Positions 61,907-64,000 of a DNA stretch of 64,000 bases are shown one piece after another. Positions within the stretch are counted from its first letter, which is position 1, and each line of letters starts with the position of its first letter. Position numbers and translations under genes: made by a program. The notes beneath the pieces were generated by a model, which was not told the DNA's origin, made no database searches, and saw nothing but the letters and a program-made list of their open reading frames with translations. This DNA is from Halictus rubicundus (taxonomy: Eukaryota > Arthropoda > Insecta > Hymenoptera > Halictidae): NCBI RefSeq assembly GCF_050948215.1, contig NC_135158.1:10339822-10403821 (forward strand). The letters run 5' to 3'.

Positions 61907-64000
61907 TCCAGCGAGCCATTAGGTTAATGTAAATCAATTTGCAATTACCCAAGAACGTGAAAGTTTATAGAAATTTTGCTACCTGTCGACAAGAACATTA
62001 AACAAATTTGGAAATGAGTGTCGGGGTACTTTCTTGACATAAGAATTGAAATAGTAGATTGATCTGACGTAAGCTGAAAGCAAGTATATTCTTACAATAA
62101 ATACATTTGTCTATCCTTGCCGGCGTTCTTCGACGTATTAGGTTCTACCGGAGTCGAGAACGTAATAATCGCGGCCCTGTCTGACACTGAACATCAAGGC
62201 CAGAGTTTAATTAGAAAAAGGCGATCGTTCATTGTTTCGTCATTATTCCCCATTGTCCCTCCTTGCACGCACGACTTTCAGCCGGTGATAATTAAAGGTG
62301 ATATAGGACGCCCGAGCTCCGGACTTTTTTCAATTTGTCATCGGAACGATACGGGCGAAATGGAGCGACGTGTAATACCGCTATCCGAATTACTCGTGTT
62401 CGATTTTTCCTCAGGTTTCGGGGCACGTATATGACAGCGGTAGACGGTGCGAGCGTAATTGTCACTTCTGCGGCCAGCAGTTTTTACATCTGACGCGTGA
62501 AATCAAATTAAATTAGCGTGGAGCGAGGATGCGGGTGGTCAAAGAACTGTCAAGGCCGGGGCACATAAATCCGTGTACTCTGATGTCGCTACACAATGTT
62601 TACCCCAATCAAATGCTCGTCACAAAATCCAGAATTAATATTCACAAAGTTTGCAAAAACACCGATACATCCCATCCACTGCGTATTTGTAGCGTGTGAT
62701 TCATTGTGTATATTTCTCTCGTTTCTGAAATGGTTATACGCAGTTAACGGTTAAACTTTACCTGAGGAAACCAGAAATTTGTAACTATTTTTTATGCCAT
62801 CCTGTAGATTCTGGCGAGAAAATGCCGAAAATCCAAGTTTCAATCCTAGGAGATCAAATGTCACGCGTGTGCAAAGATGTGCGATTTTCAGCGTTTTCGA
62901 CCGGTTAGGGCGCCGCCATGTTGGTGTGTGGTGACGCAAGCACGCCGATAACATAGAGTACCGATTTTAAAGAGGAAATACATTTTATAATAATTATAAA
63001 AATATTTTCGGAAAAGAATTATGCTATACTTACAATGAAATAAAACATCGTCTTGAGACATCAAATAAAAACTTATCATTCCTTGTATAATTAATTCTAA
63101 TAAGGGAAAATTTTATTGAATTTCTCGTTAGAGATTTAACGATAAATTGTTTTCAAAATCTCGTTGTCTCTCTTTGATCATACGATAAAAGATTCGTTAC
63201 TTTTTTCGTATCGTTTCGACGAACTGATAGCTCTCTTTCCAACGTCCTGTGTTTGAAACTTCGTGTTGAAGTTGTGGAGTAATGAAATTAATACCACTGT
63301 TCGCAGAGTCTTTGTTTTTGTTTGGTGTTTACAGACTTTGTGTAGTTTCGCCAAAAATAAAGTCGGCTCCCCCTAGAACGTGGAAAATGGGATGCAGCGT
63401 CAGCTTTTCAGCAAAGCGCTTCGCGAAACTTGACTTTGGAGAGCTTAAAGAGCTCGAACTAACAGTAAATTCCTTCTTAATGTCTTTCACGTAGGCAGTA
63501 CTGCACTTTGTATCTTCTTCGCTTCCCGGAACAAATTATGATTTAACGGACTGACGGTAGCAAAGAATTGTAACAAAGAATCTTATTAATTTACCTGCTT
63601 ATATTGCTTCTCGGATAATTGGTTCACGAAAAAATTAACCGTATCGGAGAATTTGAGAGATTCGAGTTCAAAGTAGTCAAAGAGGTGAAAGCTTCGAAAA
63701 TTAATTTTAAAATATTTACAGTGCAGTAGGTACGAATTCCATGTAAATATTTATAGTTCATATTTCCATTTTAGCGAGAAGCAATTTATAATTATATAGG
63801 TGTTCGTGGGATAACAATAGACAGAGAAAATTGTATTTCACAGACGTATTTCGACAGAGATGTATAAAAATGAGAATTTCCATACCGTTGCACGCTCTAA
63901 TAATTTATAAACCGAGCAAAATGTGTATGGTAAATAAAATCATCTCTCCATATTTGTGGTAACGATTTAATTACACGATAGGAAAGCGAATATCATGCAA
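61907..64000. other. Unique non-coding stretch
   Basis: No gene recognised. A possible acceptor-like TTTTTCCTCAG lies at 62404-62414, and a 105-codon plus frame at 62117-62434 overlaps it but has no known domain. Copy 2 of dispersed repeat family 2 lies at 62746-62932. From 62.95 kb to the end the DNA is AT-rich; a 70-codon frame at 63282-63494 is not recognisable. Confidence 0.5.
62746..62932 (-). repeat. Dispersed repeat family 2, copy 2
   Basis: Reverse-complement counterpart of 36278-36470. Read on the minus strand it gives CCAACATGGCGGCGCCCT, AACGCTGAAAATCGCACATC, GATCTCCTAGGATTGAAACT and CGGCATTTTCTCGCCAGAAT, then GGTTTCC and GTAAAGTTTAA. The frame at 62751-62954 (minus) is not preserved in copy 1, so the repeat is probably non-coding. 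Confidence 0.8.

Noticed and set aside
1..64000. CRISPR arrays, operons, prophage or prokaryotic signals
   Set aside because: Nothing of the kind is visible; composition and mobile elements are those of an insect nuclear genome.

Overview
The window looks like non-coding DNA from an insect nuclear genome, most plausibly an ant or another hymenopteran. The reasons are the moderately AT-rich, CpG-tolerant composition, the abundance of short TTAA- and TA-flanked inverted-repeat elements, a mariner of a type common in that order, and the lack of any prokaryotic gene structure. The order-level guess is an inference. No host protein-coding gene, tRNA, rRNA or known microRNA could be recognised. The many short open frames have no recognisable domains, and several are open on both strands only because the DNA is GC-rich or simple-sequence.

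What can be supported is mobile DNA and its debris. (1) A nearly complete mariner at 19805-21081 keeps its terminal repeats, TA target duplication and DD34D catalytic triad, but has one frameshift near the N-terminal domain. (2) A 215-bp internally deleted mariner of a different family lies at 16869-17083 and still carries a transposase tail on the minus strand. (3) A 5'-truncated, frameshifted non-LTR retrotransposon lies at 13225-14820 on the minus strand, with the end of the reverse transcriptase, an RNase H domain, a C-terminal zinc-knuckle region and a poly(A) tail. (4) A family of about 220-240 bp elements (piggyBac-like MITEs by their ends and TTAA targets) has four copies, at 15406, 30128, 48492 and 61678. 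(5) Three further TTAA-flanked elements lie at 33132, 45895 and 52862. (6) Two elements with TATA flanks and CAGGGT/CTGGGT ends lie at 25238-26195 and 57733-58155. (7) There is a pogo-like element at 29337-29727, a 138-bp MITE at 11450-11587, a long foldback hairpin at 12941-13090, and dispersed repeat pairs.

The most interesting non-repeat signal is a pair of zero-exon recursive splice-site candidates on the plus strand, at 7417|7418 and 34291|34292. In each, a pyrimidine tract and CAG run directly into GTAAGT or GTGAGT. Together with the absence of exons, they suggest that much of the window is one very long intron of a plus-strand gene whose exons lie outside it. All four long (CT)n tracts also have the pyrimidines on the plus strand.

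Layout: 1-11 kb is unique DNA with one recursive-site candidate and a (CT)n tract. 11-21 kb is the repeat-dense block (MITEs, foldback, retrotransposon, two mariners). 21-36 kb is mixed, with GC-rich patches and several inverted-repeat elements. 36-52 kb is mostly unique. 52-64 kb holds more MITEs and GC-rich patches. No operon-like or pathway relationship exists between features.
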